A stretch of 64,000 bases of DNA from Corbicula japonica (lineage: Eukaryota > Mollusca > Bivalvia > Venerida > Cyrenidae): NCBI GenBank assembly GCA_038501625.1, contig JAZAYU010000018.1, forward strand, positions 9,547,171 through 9,611,170, in the 5' to 3' direction. Both the position numbers and the translations under genes were made by a program. Below are positions 11,097 to 25,000 of this stretch, one piece after another (the first letter of the stretch is position 1; each line of letters opens with the position of its first letter). The notes below the pieces were generated by a model, which did no database searches, had not been told where the DNA came from, and was given only the letters and a program-made list of their open reading frames with translations.

Positions 11097-14000
11097 TTAC
11101 ACTTGTGTTGAGGTTCTCCGTTCAAATTTTGGATGCTCCAACGTAATGGATTCATTATCAGATTCATTTAATGAATCTTCCGTTTGTTCTAAACACCCAA
11201 TATTTTGCATGAAAGCACAGCCTTCCTTTCGGTCAGTGTCTTCCTCAGTCTTTGAGTTATTCTCTTTCTCTCCATTTGATTTATTACATGCAAGCGTAGG
11301 GGATGGTAGATTGTTAATAGGAGGTGAAACTGGTTTATTCCTGGAATTTGGGATAAAAGATTCGAAATAAGGTGTTTTCAATGTAGGCTCAATCCCGCTT
11401 TTATCGAAATTTTCGTTAATGATATTGTCTATTGGACTTGCTTTCGAAACATCGGCAGCAGTATATTGTATTATTTGTTCTTCAGACTTTTTACAATTAT
11501 CGTCATCTTCGCCACTGATTTGACCATCAACATTTCTTCTTGTATTCGCAATTGTGCCTACCTGATGTTCAGAATTTGGTTTTGAGGCCGCAGCTTGTAT
11601 GGATATTGATGTCGTGAGAGAAAATAGGGGTGCGTTAGTTTGCATAGGAATACATTTTGGCTTATCGTCTGTTTTAGGAGTAAACAACGTTACGGTATCA
11701 AAATTTGTATCGGTCTGAACACTGGTATTTATAAATCTTTTACGAACTCGAAAGGGTGCTATTTTATCATTGCTGTTTACGAAGTGACCAGCGTCGTTTT
11801 CATAAAAGACATTTTCGTAAACAATAGAGTCATGATGGTTAACGTTTTCTGGATTCATATCAGTGCTTACAGTAACGGAATCCCGACGTTTAGTCTCCAG
11901 AGTCTCTTCCGTTTCCTGGAGGCTATCCATCATCTTTGAATCGTGGACGTCGTAGCCGACAGGTAGGTTCAGGATAGTTGATAACCGACGGCCGACGGAA
12001 CGAGCAAACTTTATGTTCCTTTCGGACAGGCGTCGTAACGCATTTGGTATTTTTGGTTCGTCTATTCTCTTGTTCACACTCCGCAGCTGAAAATGAAAAG
12101 TATCATTTGATTATTAATTCATTTTAATGACTCCAAGTTCAGTTAAACCCCGCTATTTAGACTAACTCTGAGACTGGGCATATGTTGTCTTTATTCTCGG
12201 ACAAGCTTTTAGCGGTGGTAAATAGTGTAAACTGTAAAAAGGACATTAAAATAGTGGTCTTATAACGGTAGGGGTATTAAAACTCGAGTGGTGTTATGAT
12301 AAGTGGTATCTGATTTAAGATGATCTAAAATAGTAAACAAAACCTGCAGAAGTAACAATAACAAGCCATAAAATACAAAACAGAAAATAGCAATTGACAA
12401 AATAATTAAAACTAGGATTAGCTGCCGCCTAAGAAGTTGAAATGAGTCAACACTTGCAATACAACCTCCCACGTACTATCAACATAAATAACACAAAACA
12501 TGTTGGCTCTAAAGATTGTCAAAACTAGTAATGGAACCATAGAACAAGACGAAAATATTCGAATAAATATGTTAAAGTTTTCTTTTTGAAGTTTCTGTAC
12601 GACAGCTGCCCAAGATCTAGTTCTCATAATGTTTTGATGTGGACATATTTATTGTTTTATCTCATTTACATTTAATACCAATATTTTTAAATAAATTAAT
12701 AGATAATTTGTTACGTACTTTAGATGTGACGCATGCGCAGCCAATCCAGGATACGGTGAGGATGAAGATGGTTACCGCCATGACAGATGCGATAACAACC
12801 TTCTCGGCACAAAGTTTACCTTCGAACTCAGTCTGCAGGCCGCCTGAAAGAACACAAAAAGATGATAGTACATAGAAACATGAATAATTAAAGATTCTGT
12901 TCCCTTTCACACAGTATGTCTCCGCAGCGGACGGACTTAGCTAATTACAAAAATTGCCTATATCACCACAACACTATTCAGGCTTTCAAAATACTTCCAT
13001 CAAAAGAACATTTTTACTCCAAAAACACTATTATACCGTTCTGTTTGCCATTGATATTGTTGTCAAGGCATTAAGGGGATGAAACCGAAAAATTCTTAAT
13101 GTAAACGTTTATATTAATACGAGTTACTTTTTTATAATAAAGAGATAACCGCTTGATTCATAGAAACTAGGTTATCAGCCAAGATACGCACTCCACGCGA
13201 AATGCGGTGATTTTGCAATAATTTCTTAGACAAACAGTAGTGCCTACCAAACATGCCAGTGTCCTTTGGCACAGATCTGACCTTGAGTTTGGTCGCACAC
13301 GTGACCTTTTCATAGACATCATCACTGTCTTCGTCGTCATCATTTCTTTTCTTACGCCCCCATCCAACGATCTCGCCACAAATTTTCTATACAAAAACAA
13401 TATTTATTGTGTATTTCGCATTTAAACTAACTTGATTATATTGTTCATTATATTATCAATGTATAAGAAAATCAACAAATTAAAAATGAAAGCTATTTCG
13501 ATATATTCATAAAGAACAAAATATGTTGAAAAATAAAAATGAATACATCTTTTCCCCATGGCGTGCTCCGGTCTGTGAAATAACTTCGAGCAGACGACAA
13601 ATCTTATGTTTATGCTCATTGCGGTTAAATGAACATTATTAGGTAAAACATGTAATAAAATCACCATTTAGTAAAGAGAAAGTAACAAATTACTAAATAT
13701 GTTTCCCAAATATACTTACAAATAAGAAAATGAAATGTCAAAACTAATTTTGATGACACAGTTTCCCGTAACGTGCCGAAATATCAAAAACATGTACCTT
13801 AGTACATTCTCCTTTGCAGACCTCTACATTACACATAAAGGAAACATCAACTTCTGTTTGTCCATTGAGATTTGTTGGCTGAAAAGCTTGGAAAGCCGAG
13901 GAGATATCACCTTTAGACTTCTGCTCAAAGTTCGGAAACAGTTCTTCATCTTTTGAACATCTGAAAGCATATAACAATTTCTAGTTTATCTTTGGTTCTG

Positions 14001-17000
14001 AACGTATTCTACATTACACTTCCCGACCAATACCTATCTTTAAGTTTTCTCTTCCCAATAACTAATATTCCCCTTACATTAAAGCTCTTTGAAATGCGTG
14101 TCCCTCCAACCAAGCCCTCGTCCCCACCAACCACCACCGCATTATCAATCTCCTTCAAAATCATCTCTACTACCGAACAGTTCTTCTTCTAACCGCGATT
14201 CAAAAATCGCATCATGTAGAACCATCTTCTCATCAGGCACCTCCACCTTTTCCGCTATACACTTAACCAATGTTCTTATTTCACCGATCATAAAATGTTT
14301 AATTATCCATATTCAATTCGAATGTACTCTCCAAATATGACACATGACGAGGAAGAGGTAAAACAAAATGTCACAAAATTGAATGCAGCTTTTGTACTTA
14401 GTCTAATGGTTTACCAAAATCTGCTGAAATTTTGAAACATCTTCTGTGTAACAGATATGTAATCACATTATTTGGGCTGTTTAAAAACGTTCATAAAAAG
14501 TCCAAACTTGTTATTCTGTATTTTTTGCTTATTGAAAATGAATACAGAACTGAAAAGATTTTTGAAATCGGTCAACTGCTTGCTGAGATATTGTCATTTT
14601 GTAAAATGGCAGTGAAGTGAAAAAAATGTAAAGAATTTAAGTTCATAAAAAGTCCAAACTGGTTGGTCCATATGTTTGTACAGTCTTTACAGTGATCAAA
14701 ATCAATCGAGTTATACTCATATATGGCAGAATAAAAATTTTATGGAGCTTTATTGACCAATATTAAATAAATCAAAGAATTTTAATTTATGTACTTAAAA
14801 TACAAGTATTACTGTTTCTTATTATCTAAATGTGTATTTCTGTAAAAATACATGTTGAGGCATCAAATATAAGTGCTTTAGAACTTGTGGTATCGCATAA
14901 AGATAACAAATTCGTATTGTTGAGAAAGTGTGTCACACTCCTGACAACCACATAAGTGAAGTGTACTCAAAAATGTTTCACTAAAGCCATTCCTGTTTGT
15001 TACAATTTAACAAAACATGACATAGACTTCTAGGAAAAACATGCTCTTGTTTTCATGTAAAGGATATGTTGACAGAATATTGCAATATGTGCATAATGTC
15101 ACACTCCTGACAAATTCAGCTGACATTTTCTGAAGGGAGCTGCAGACAAATATAATTTCAATAGAGGTGATAATATTATAATTATTGCATCTAGAAACAT
15201 AAAACTTAATGATACACCAAACATTTCTTATGTACTATTAATCTTTAAAGTCCTATAAATTTAAAAAGCAAAGATGTATTGATTTTCTTGAGGTATTTTC
15301 TAATCTACCACGCTTGACTTAATAGCATAAATTTTGATTACTTTAAGTATAATATGCTTAATTTTATCATTATTTGATGCCTAATAAATGCACATTTTAC
15401 TAAATCAACCCTAAAACTTGTCTTTACTCAAGCTTTTTGTAAAATAATGGTCTGAACAAATGTGATTTTGAAAAGTGTCACACTTTTTTGTCACACTCCT
15501 TACATTATTTTAGAATATTTTTTTAACGGATGGTGCTATTTTGATGAAACTTCACAAATCTTTAAAGGGCATGATGAGACACCTCTGGAAAGTAGGAAAA
15601 TGGAAGTAACTGTTTGTTGTACAGTTTTATAACAAGAAAACCCAAACCAGCCATTTTTATTGAAACAGCCCATTTCAGAATCACATAGAATTATTTCACA
15701 TTTGGGGCGCGTCGCGGGAAAAGGTACCTTCGGACAATTGACGTCAATCCTTGAAATGACGTCATAAAGTGGAGCAGACTACATAAATTATTATGCATTT
15801 CGCTGTAAAAATACTATTTTATCGTCAAAATGACTAACAAAATGACATTTTAGTTATGAAAAGATAATAGAAAGTTGTATTTTCTTTCTAAATATAGTAA
15901 CAACTAAAATGTCACAAAATATGACCGAAGGTACCTTTTCCCGTGGCGTGCCCCATTTATTTAGGAATCATTATTAAAATAAAGAGATGTGAATTTTATT
16001 AACGGAAAATATACCAGCTATAATTGACGGTGTTGTTTCTTTTGTTTTCGACCCTGTCTTGATTAAATGCCAGTGATTTCCGCATGCAGGCATGGAATGA
16101 TTCATCTTAATAATAATATGTTTAAAGTTTAAAGGGTATACTCCAATTCCAAGATGGAAAATTAAAATAAAATTATCAGTGTAGTTAGAAACCTAGTTAA
16201 ATGTATATCTTCTAGTCAACCATCATCTCCTTCTGTCAACATCATTATACACCTTTTTTTTCTCCTCAAACACACACTGACGTCTTCTCTGGCTTGGCCG
16301 TCAACACACCTTCTTGTCTTATTTTCTTTCACTACAAACGTTTCTCCACCACTTCCGTGATATCCATGTGTTTCTTTGTGCTTTACTAGCTCTGTAGGAG
16401 CTCTGTAGGCCGTTAAGCACAATACAGATATACTGAGACCAAATGAAAACTTGACAAAAATAACATGTTAAACTCCTATTACGTTAATGATGTCAGTGAA
16501 TGCGTATATCCCGAGAAATTTGATATGTTCATCTTGGAAGTTCAGTCTCTATCAATTTAAAAAAAGAATAAAAACAAATTACGTAGTTGCGGAAAATTAA
16601 GCGTTGATATTGTTCTTTGTTTAATTAAAAGGGAGGTACTTTTCAAAAACGGATATTCAAATAACTGTATCTTTTTTCTTTTCATCCCTGGGCTTTGAAG
16701 ATTGTGTTTTCCTTCTGTTCATGACATTAACTTCTTAGTTTGATCGTCAAATAATCTGTTTGAGACTTCAATGTTAACAATTATCGATCGCATAATTATT
16801 TAGAAAAGATGAGATAACCCTGACCTCTGTTAAAAAATAACACCATCTTCTAGCTTTATCAAATGTCCACATATGTGCAAATTACACAAATTAATTGAAA
16901 GATAAAATATAGCATCACTTAACAAATTTTTTGAATTGAAAAACCTGTAAGTTTTCTTTTTTTTTCGGTGTTTTTGTGTAAAGATTCAGTTATTCAGTTA

Positions 17001-19521
17001 ATATGCTGCTTATATTTATTATCTTTGTGGGCCGATGTGCATGATACATACTCGTTGGCTTTCAAAGTTTCTTTTTCGTCAATAAATATTACATCTCTTT
17101 GTTGTTCCTAGTCACAGCCTCATGATGTGCAGGACCAATATAAAGGTTTACAATATGTTTTTTTTTCAAAATTTACAACGGCTTAAACTTACCCGTTTTC
17201 CACAAGAGAGATCATTTCCGCTCTGCATTCTTTAACTTTTATGTCAAAATCCTCTGAAAACAAGCAACAAGTTTCGGATATAAAAGAATAATGTAACGTG
17301 AGAAAAGTGTTGTCTTGGTCGTGTTGTTTTTGAAACAATAATCACATGTTTCTTTAAATGTTAACTATGGCTGCCTTTCCGGTTTCAAATTAGTAAATTT
17401 ATGTGACTTTATATATATATATATATATATAAAGTTCGTTTTCTAGTTTAATTTTTACGTATAAAATGTCTTACCGAGGTACTGATCGTCCAGTCTCAAG
17501 GAGAGTTGAATTTGATCATTAAGAGACACTTCCTCAACAGCGTTTACGGCGCCATCTTGACCCGCCATTACGCGCATCTTCACAGAAGGTCTGACAGTTT
17601 TGTTGAGAGCACTGTTGTCCAGTTTTTCCCTGTTTAAGACGAATTTTATTTAACAGAAGAATTCAATTTTATATTTAAAACACCGACACCGAAGCTGAGG
17701 GTTACAGACATCATGTGAATATTTTTATCTTTAACACTAAAGTCGCGAAGAATAATGAATATTTTTTACTTATTTTACAATACATTTATTATCTTTTCTT
17801 ATTTGACATTGATTTAAAGTTGCAGTTTTAAACAGTTTGTATACAGACGTCAACAAAACTTAATGTCAATTGAGTATAATTGAATGATTAACGAAAAACA
17901 GTACAAAACCTCGCATGGATTTATAATCTGACGCATAACAAACATGTGATCTTACTCAGGAAAGACAACTCCGGATACAAAGAGGTCGCTAGTGTCAACG
18001 ATGCACATCACCGGAATTACTTTGTCATATCCGGTTAGGTACATTTGCTTCTTCTGAACAACCAGACGAAATTTTGTGTCCTGAAATGAATATCTAGACA
18101 AATTGAACTTATTACACTGATAACCCAAAAAATAAAGGCAATAAACAGTATATAATGAATCAAATCTCATTATATAAAATTCATACGCTAGCTCCTTTCT
18201 ATTGACCAGAGATAATGGTCACTCAACATTATTTTAGATACAGCTCAATCGTGACACGACATAATAAAACAAACAGATTCGTCTCATGGGATGAGATTAG
18301 TTGTTAATAATCAAAATTCAGAAGTGAGTTTAAAAATTGCACATTAACAACAAAATGTATAGAATACTGACAGGACCTTAGATATTGAAACTGTGTTGGT
18401 TATTGTTTATTTTGAGGCTTGTATAAAATTAAACAGTCAGACCAAACGCAACATAATGATAATTAAGGTTCGGAATATTTGAACAATTATAGTGAAATGT
18501 CATTGCATCAAAAATAATATTAACCATTATAAGCAGAAAACTGAAAAAGATTAAGATATTAACGAAACGTAATTTGCATAATATTAAATTCCAAACACTG
18601 TGTTTCCATAATAATTGAGAGTTGTACATATTTCATGTAATGAGGTTGCATATTAGACTAAACAAGTTGATTTCGTGATGCTGATGCCTCTGTGATCTAA
18701 AAATAACGAGACAAATACAACTGTGTAGCCGCTTGCTTATACTTACATACTGAAGGTTGCAGAGTTCAAAGTCGAACTCGTACTTCCTTGTCTCGCTGAC
18801 TGTTATTTGGCTGCATGATAACCCCCCTCCTTGTATAAAGATAAGACCATCATTTGCGGCATTTTCTAACTGGACCACCACTTTCCGGGATGCGCAGCTC
18901 AGAACAGTAACTGTAACATGAGATTATACGATCGATGTTACTATTACTATAAATAAATTTATTTAGTACTTTCTACAGTTATTACCCAAATACACGATGA
19001 CAGCCACATTGACTAAAAGTTATTGACGGAATGCATTTTCGCAATACAGAGTACTCGTTCTGCCCAGACTTAACGTTTTTTGTGCGGCTTTTGATGAAGC
19101 CCAGAATCCATATTCTCCTTGTCGTCAACCATACCAAATAGTGACTGCCAATAAAAACACGAACACTTTATTTTTGGAATATGTTTGATGCGTGTAAACG
19201 TTTACTTATAATTGGCAAAGGTAGATGTGTGATTGAAATAAATAAGTAATCAATGCAAATTGACTACAAAGTGAACGACGGAATGCATTTTTGCAGCAAC
19301 TGAGTGCTTGTGGACGTCCCAAGACAAAACAAAACCTTTGCAGAAACGAATAGTTTGTGCGCGGCTCTTGTTGTAGCCCAGCCCTCGGTCAAATGTTTTC
19401 CAATGCAAAATGAATAGTAAAGGATAATTGTAAATATTAACTTACCGTTCGGCGCAAAAGTTGTTTGTACGACGGAAGCGCGTACAACTAGGACTGTAAC
19501 CGCAACATTCCACCAACTCAT
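11097..19521 (-). CDS. ZP gene A: zona pellucida-domain type I membrane protein, 665 aa
   Basis: Nine coding exons join in phase with GT-AG introns: 19446-19521, 18747-18910, 17956-18080, 17475-17629, 17193-17253, 13798-13960, 13248-13386, 12719-12843 and 11097-12086 (1998 nt, 665 codons plus TAA). Residues 1-20 form a signal peptide. Residues 26-121 are the ZP-N half and 122-251 the ZP-C half, with ten ordered cysteines as in ZP domains. A basic furin-type site RKKR (259-262) follows the WG motif, then a hydrophobic patch, a TM helix (about 310-333) and a 330-residue polar, Ser/Asn/Glu-rich cytoplasmic tail with no domain I recognise. ZP proteins polymerise into extracellular filaments after cleavage at this site (family knowledge). 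The start was chosen because the ATG heads the signal peptide, nine bases after an acceptor. It is a paralogue of gene B. The specific role (egg coat, apical matrix or hemocyte surface) is unknown. Confidence 0.88.
13986..17192. other. Large intron 5 of ZP gene A
   Basis: This 3.2 kb intron separates the 61-nt ZP-C exon from the cysteine-rich exon. It contains the MITE at 15704-15954 and, around 14370-15660, a block of unclassified sequence in which an 11-bp motif GTCACACTCCT recurs three times. No additional exon fits the phase between the two flanking exons. Confidence 0.6.
15704..15954. mobile_element. 251-bp MITE with 30-bp TIRs and ATTT target duplication
   Basis: The left end begins GGGGCGCGTCGCGGGAAAAG and continues to GGTACCTTCGG. 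The right end is its near-perfect reverse complement (GGGGCACGCCACGGGAAAAG when read inward). ATTT directly flanks both sides (15700-15703 and 15955-15958). The interior has no coding potential. This is a non-autonomous DNA transposon whose superfamily I cannot assign. Confidence 0.8.
17409..17432. repeat. (TA)n microsatellite
   Basis: About eleven uninterrupted TA units lie in an intron of gene A, just downstream of the 61-nt exon's upstream neighbour in genomic order. Confidence 0.85.
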
Positions 19522-19730
19522 TTTCTCGCACTGTGGTTAAAAAGCACAACGAGATTATTAAGACATATACTTAAGGACGGTATGGTCGGTATAAATGCAT
19601 TTAAACAACGATATTATATATCTTATAAATATTTTTTCACAGTTTCATAAAACCGAACGCATTGCGGTCTTTTAGATACCTAAAGTATGACAATTGATTA
19701 CATAAAAAAATATTGCGTAATAAAGACAGT

Positions 19731-19852
19731 ACCCCAAAAATCAAAAGTAACACCTTTTGCTTATTGTGACAATGAATTGGTTCAATCTGTTTCCTGTTGT
19801 TCATTCTCGCATTTAGCCAAAAGTGTTACTTTTGATTTGGGGGGGGGGGGGG
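19731..19852. mobile_element. About 120-bp TIR element upstream of gene A coding exon 1
   Basis: The left end CCCCAAAAATCAAAAGTAAC is inverted at the right end, where the G-strand has expanded to a run of 14 G (19839-19852). Arms are about 27 bp. It sits in the presumed 5' intron of gene A. The G run may be unstable or a sequencing hotspot. Confidence 0.6.
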
Positions 19853-20847
19853 TCTGTCTTTTTTTGCGAAATACTTTTTTTATAAAATAAATTTATAAGT
19901 TGTATATTTTCCATCAGATGTAAAAATGCAATTATCTCGACCGTGCGTTTTTTATTGTCATTCAGTATACATTAGGCAAACTTACATTTGAAATGTCTTC
20001 TAGCCTATCATATTTAATGCTTATGTTAATTCTCTATCGTATTTCATGTTTAAACTGTGAATCAATTGAGGGTAAATAACCCAATTACAAACTCATTACA
20101 AAATATTTTTGAATAGGAATTTAAAACATGTCAAGATTTTTGTTACTACAATACTTTCTCAATTAAAAACAATAAACTCAATGTATGGATGATAATTTCA
20201 GAGCGCATTAAATGTTATGCCGATTATACAGCGGTTTCCTGGCGAATCAGACACTGGGCTCCATGCAGCCATTTTTCAGATCCAGGTTTCGGAGATCAGT
20301 TCTCGCAGTCGGATCAGGCTATAGGTAATCCTTGTTTAGTACTTATACACTATGCTATGGTTTCAGGTTCCGGATAAACTTTATTTTTAAATGCGTGGTA
20401 GAAAGCGTTGCTTTCCATTAGTAAAAAAATGCAGTCCCTCTGACAACCGAAAAAGTGTGGATTTCATAAATATATTGTTCTCGTACAACTTTTAACAGCA
20501 CGCTTATTTATCACCGTCTGCATAAAAACATACCAGCAAAGAGTAAGATAACGGCGAATGGGAAATAACAATAGGTCCATGTTAATATTATGAGAATTTA
20601 CTTGCAGACTATGAGTCAAGTCATGTAAAAACGAACGTTAATCCGTGAAATGACGTCAACAAATGCAAGGACGACGTTTAAATTTGTGCATGTCGCGGTA
20701 ACGTATAAAACAAAATGAGATTAAGTTATAAATTAGTTAATATATAATTATCATTTTATCTTTGTTTCTCCCAAATAAAGTTACATTTACAATTTTCCTT
20801 AGCATGCGGTACATTATCTCTTTTAACTTGAGGAAAATACGTCTTAC

Positions 20848-20960
20848 CTTTGTTGCAAATTGTTCCAACTGAAAACTTTAATCACATGTTTGAAACACGC
20901 ATGTAGTGTCCACTAACAGTTCATGACCATCGTCAATTCTCAACAGTTAACCGCTCAACA
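20848..20960 (-). other. Possible 5' untranslated exon of ZP gene A
   Basis: On the minus strand a good donor (AAAG then GTAAGAC) lies at 20847/20848, 1.3 kb upstream of the acceptor that precedes the gene A start codon. A non-coding first exon ending there would explain why the coding start sits nine bases after an acceptor. The upstream boundary is a guess; no TATA element is obvious. Confidence 0.35.
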
Positions 20961-21647
20961 GACAATCAAACTTGGGTTTGACTTCGGACATGCAAACGCC
21001 AACACAACTTTCTGTGATTAACTAATGCGGCAAAAGGTGTTAACTGAATTATCAACCGAAGAAAACAGGCGTGAAAATATCTAAGAAGGTCATATTTTTT
21101 CATAAATTATTCATGTATTGAATAATTAAAGACGTACAGGGTATATTTAATTATTGAAAATGTTTTCTTCGACACTTTAACGTCAAATGACAAGCAAAAA
21201 CTATATTACACGGGTTCGCAAATCATATTATTTAGACAAGTAACAACAATTGATCAAATTGTCAATAAACGCATGAATAAAAAATATCGAAAACATAATA
21301 AAGACGTTGACAAAATTATGTCTATAGAACATACAGCAAAATTAATGTTAAACAAGCAATAAACGAATTGGACACGATTACGTTAACTTTATAATTCATT
21401 ATACACCATTTAAATAACACTAAGTAATGTAGAGATATTCTAAAATTTAAGCTTGATTTCGAATTACATGTAAGATAAATATAAAAACAAATGTTCTTAT
21501 TAAACTGCAATTGAAACCAGAAAATAGTATTAAATTTTCTTTAAATAAATAAATGTATCAGTCAAGCTCAGTATATGCTGAATTTTAAAACTATCGCAAT
21601 GAGCTTATTTAAAGTATAGCATAATTTCTTGATATTTGATCATACAC

Positions 21648-22010
21648 TCACCCAAAGTTCTAATTGGTCACTTTTCGACCGTATTTTTATTAGAAAAACA
21701 TCGACTTAACTCTTTATTTGTGATCATATGCCAACAACAGTCTTCAGTTTAAGCTTCAATCTTGTAATAATTGACTTTGGAACAGTATTGCAAAAGTAAT
21801 CCTCAATTTTCTAAAATTGCGTTTCATGCATTTAAAGGTCAAGCAATCAGAAAATTGCTCAAAATTGCTCGTTTTGTTTTTACAGGGCCACTCGTAAGAA
21901 GGAAAAAACATAACACTTTATTAACCAGCAGCATTTTTGTAATAAATAAATCCCCTTCAAAGTATCCAATTGGTGTTTATAAGGGGTTTTACATGTAAGC
22001 ATTGTCTTTT
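21648..22010 (-). repeat. Dispersed repeat family R1, copy 3, between genes A and B
   Basis: The sequence begins ACACTCACCCAAAGTTCTAA and matches 49078-49440 along its length. It lies just beyond the gene B stop codon and contains its best polyadenylation signal. Confidence 0.65.
21917..21922 (-). terminator. Candidate polyadenylation signal for gene B
   Basis: AATAAA on the minus strand lies 111 bases past the gene B stop codon. It falls inside a dispersed-repeat copy (21648-22010), so the 3' end of gene B may be supplied by a mobile sequence. Confidence 0.5.
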
Positions 22011-22032
22011 TTTCATAATATTTAACAATATG

Positions 22033-25000
22033 TTATAACGTGGGTTTCGTGATTGGTGAAATGCTAGTATGTTCGTTGTCCGTAGATGATTTCCGTATTT
22101 GTTTATTTCTCTTCGTCAGTTTCCGTGTAACTACGACGTTTGCGCACAATGACGTCACCAGTGCTGCTACTAGAACGAGAAGTCCAGCTATAAAAGCGAT
22201 GTTGTGAAGACAGATGTGGTTGCTGTCGTCTTTATCTGAAAAAAATACGAAAATTTAGACCACTCTTTCGTAAAACGGGAAATAAGTCTAAAAACTAAAT
22301 GAAAAATACAAAAAGTGTCTAAATTTATTTTCGTTTTTCTGCGTTTCTCCGATGTTTAAACTGTCAGAATGTTTACACATAATTTTAATATAAAAGCATT
22401 CGGTTTTTACGCAGTTTAGGTGCAAATATTCTTTTATTATAATATCGATGAAAAGCAGCATGAAAAGCAAAATTCAATTCTTCAATAGACAGATTTTTAA
22501 AGTTTGTATCAGAAGCCTCCAAGTTTATTGATTGTAGATATAACTTTAGGTGAAATCTGGAAGATCTCTATTTCACTACAAACCACGCAAGAAACTCTAC
22601 ATCAGACGTCCAGCACCTCTCTTACAAGTAGCATGACTATATCCGAGCGGTTTTAGATACCAGGTATGTTGGTAAGATTAACTTGGTTATTTACATGCAC
22701 GGTTCTAAAACAGCTATGATTGTTCCTCCCATCCCCATTCTCAGCCTCCCGGAAGGAACTAGCGCCGGCACAATAAGAAGCTTTTCATAGTTTTGGGCCT
22801 AGTTCGGAAACACACACGCCTCCGTGTTGCTCAGCCACTATGCAAGCGACCCGTTACGATTCAATGTTATCATTATACACCTGCAGTACTTTTAGATTGA
22901 CTTACTAGAGTCCCTCCTTTGATAAATTGAAATCACGATAACGTTCATAATGATTAAAAGTACCTAACCTGTCGGTTTAAGATCGATCACGGTACCGACA
23001 GACATCGACGTCCCAACGTTAAGATCCTCGACGGCAATGTCGTCATCTTCAGTGGCACGTTTCTTTCTCCCCCATCCCTCTTCTCCATCAGAACAGGTTT
23101 CCTATTATAGAGTACAAAAATCCGTTTTAATTACAGGTTATTGTTTTAAAACATGTACAACAACACTTAGTTAACCCATTATTCCACTGGTTTTGGCTAT
23201 TATTCCTTATGCGATCAGTTCAGATCCAGATCAGCTGGCTCATCCGTGTTTATTAGAATTGAATCGATAGATGATTGTGTTTACCTGGGTATGATAAACA
23301 TTTGAATTGTTCAAAGTAATCATGAAGCCCTTGAAACATTCCAAACAACCCATTAAATGTTTTCATACCCTAACTGTGAACCATCAAATATCGTACATTC
23401 AATTATTAATTCAAATGGCCCTGATATCACAAATTCTCTTCAATATTTTGTAAGAATTAAGAATACCTTAGGCTATCCACACTAATACAACCCAAATGTT
23501 TTCCATACCCTGATGAAGACGATAAAGTATTGGTTTAATCCTTTATTCTAGAACATCTATTTCGAAGAATACTTACTGTTTTGCAACCTGGATTTCCTTG
23601 GTAACATGAACATTTTGCTTCAGTTTGACGACGTGCTCCTTGTAAGTTATAAGTACACGTTGATGAACTAAGAATTTGAATAAATATGTTGAATAGGAAA
23701 TGGAATTTGAGCGAAAGAAGATGGAGACTGATCTACAATTAAATGGAATTATCACAGTCAACATAAATGTACAATATCTGAACTTACCACAGAACAAAGG
23801 CCTCTACAGACTTGCACCGTACATGTAAATGTCATGTGTACGTAGCCTCCATTCAAATCTGTCGTCCGGAAAGCCCCGAATGTCGAAGTCAAAACTCCCT
23901 GTGTCACGTGATCGAAATTTGGAAATAAATCGGTATCAGCAGCACAGCTGTGAAAAGTTAATAAACAAATTAGACAATATGTTAGTTATTGTTTATTATG
24001 GTTTAGAAATCAACAGTAGATCTATATGAGACGCCCCTTGTGAAAATATGCTTTTGCAGCTGTCTTTAGAATTTTCAGGTTTCGTATTTCATTTTCTGCT
24101 TAGTATTATATAAAGTAAGTTTACTTAGAAGTTTTGAAAAAAAAATCAGCGGAATGCATAAAATCACCATGTGACGTCATTTTAAGGAATGACGTCAACT
24201 TCCCGCATGACGCGGCTCATATGTTATTCCGTTGCTGTGTTCAACATGTATTGTTAACATTTTGGTTTATGGTAGATAGCCTAACTGTTGTGTTGAACTT
24301 TGTTTTTGTTAATTGGTAATTTGCAAAGGTGATTGTAGGATTTGGTATTCAGTATAATGCAGAATTACACAGCAAATGTTTCTTTCACCTAAACATTATT
24401 AAAATACGAACAGAAAAAAGAATGTTTTATTTTTAAAAGATCGAATATTTTTATGCACAAACCACTATTTGAGTACTGAAATTTTGATAGAATATTAAAT
24501 ATTCGGCCATTCTTTGCATTTCCATATTGTTTTTAAACCAATTGAATGATAGAACTTACGAGTACTTACGTTTCCTGAATAATCTCAATGTGATTGGCTG
24601 TACACGCTGTCGCTTTTATGTCGAAATCACCTAGAAATTTAAATACTAAATAATTACACGTATATTAAAAAACGAGAAAAACACTAAATAATTTCATGTT
24701 TGTTTGAAACAAGCCAGTAACGAAAACATATGATGGACAGAATTAAAACCTCACCTTAAAACAATAAACTGGCTCTTTTGGCAACGTGATAAACATAATG
24801 TTTTTGATTCTTAAGATGTTTATTTATTAATAAACATGATAAATGTTCCAACTAAACTTTTTGAAACCATCAATGTCTTATTAATATTAATTCAACATTT
24901 ACAAACGTTCACAATATTGATGGAATTTAATAAAGGACAATTTAACAATTTAACAAATAGTAGTACGAGTATTAAGACAATTTTTCTTGTTAGGATTACT

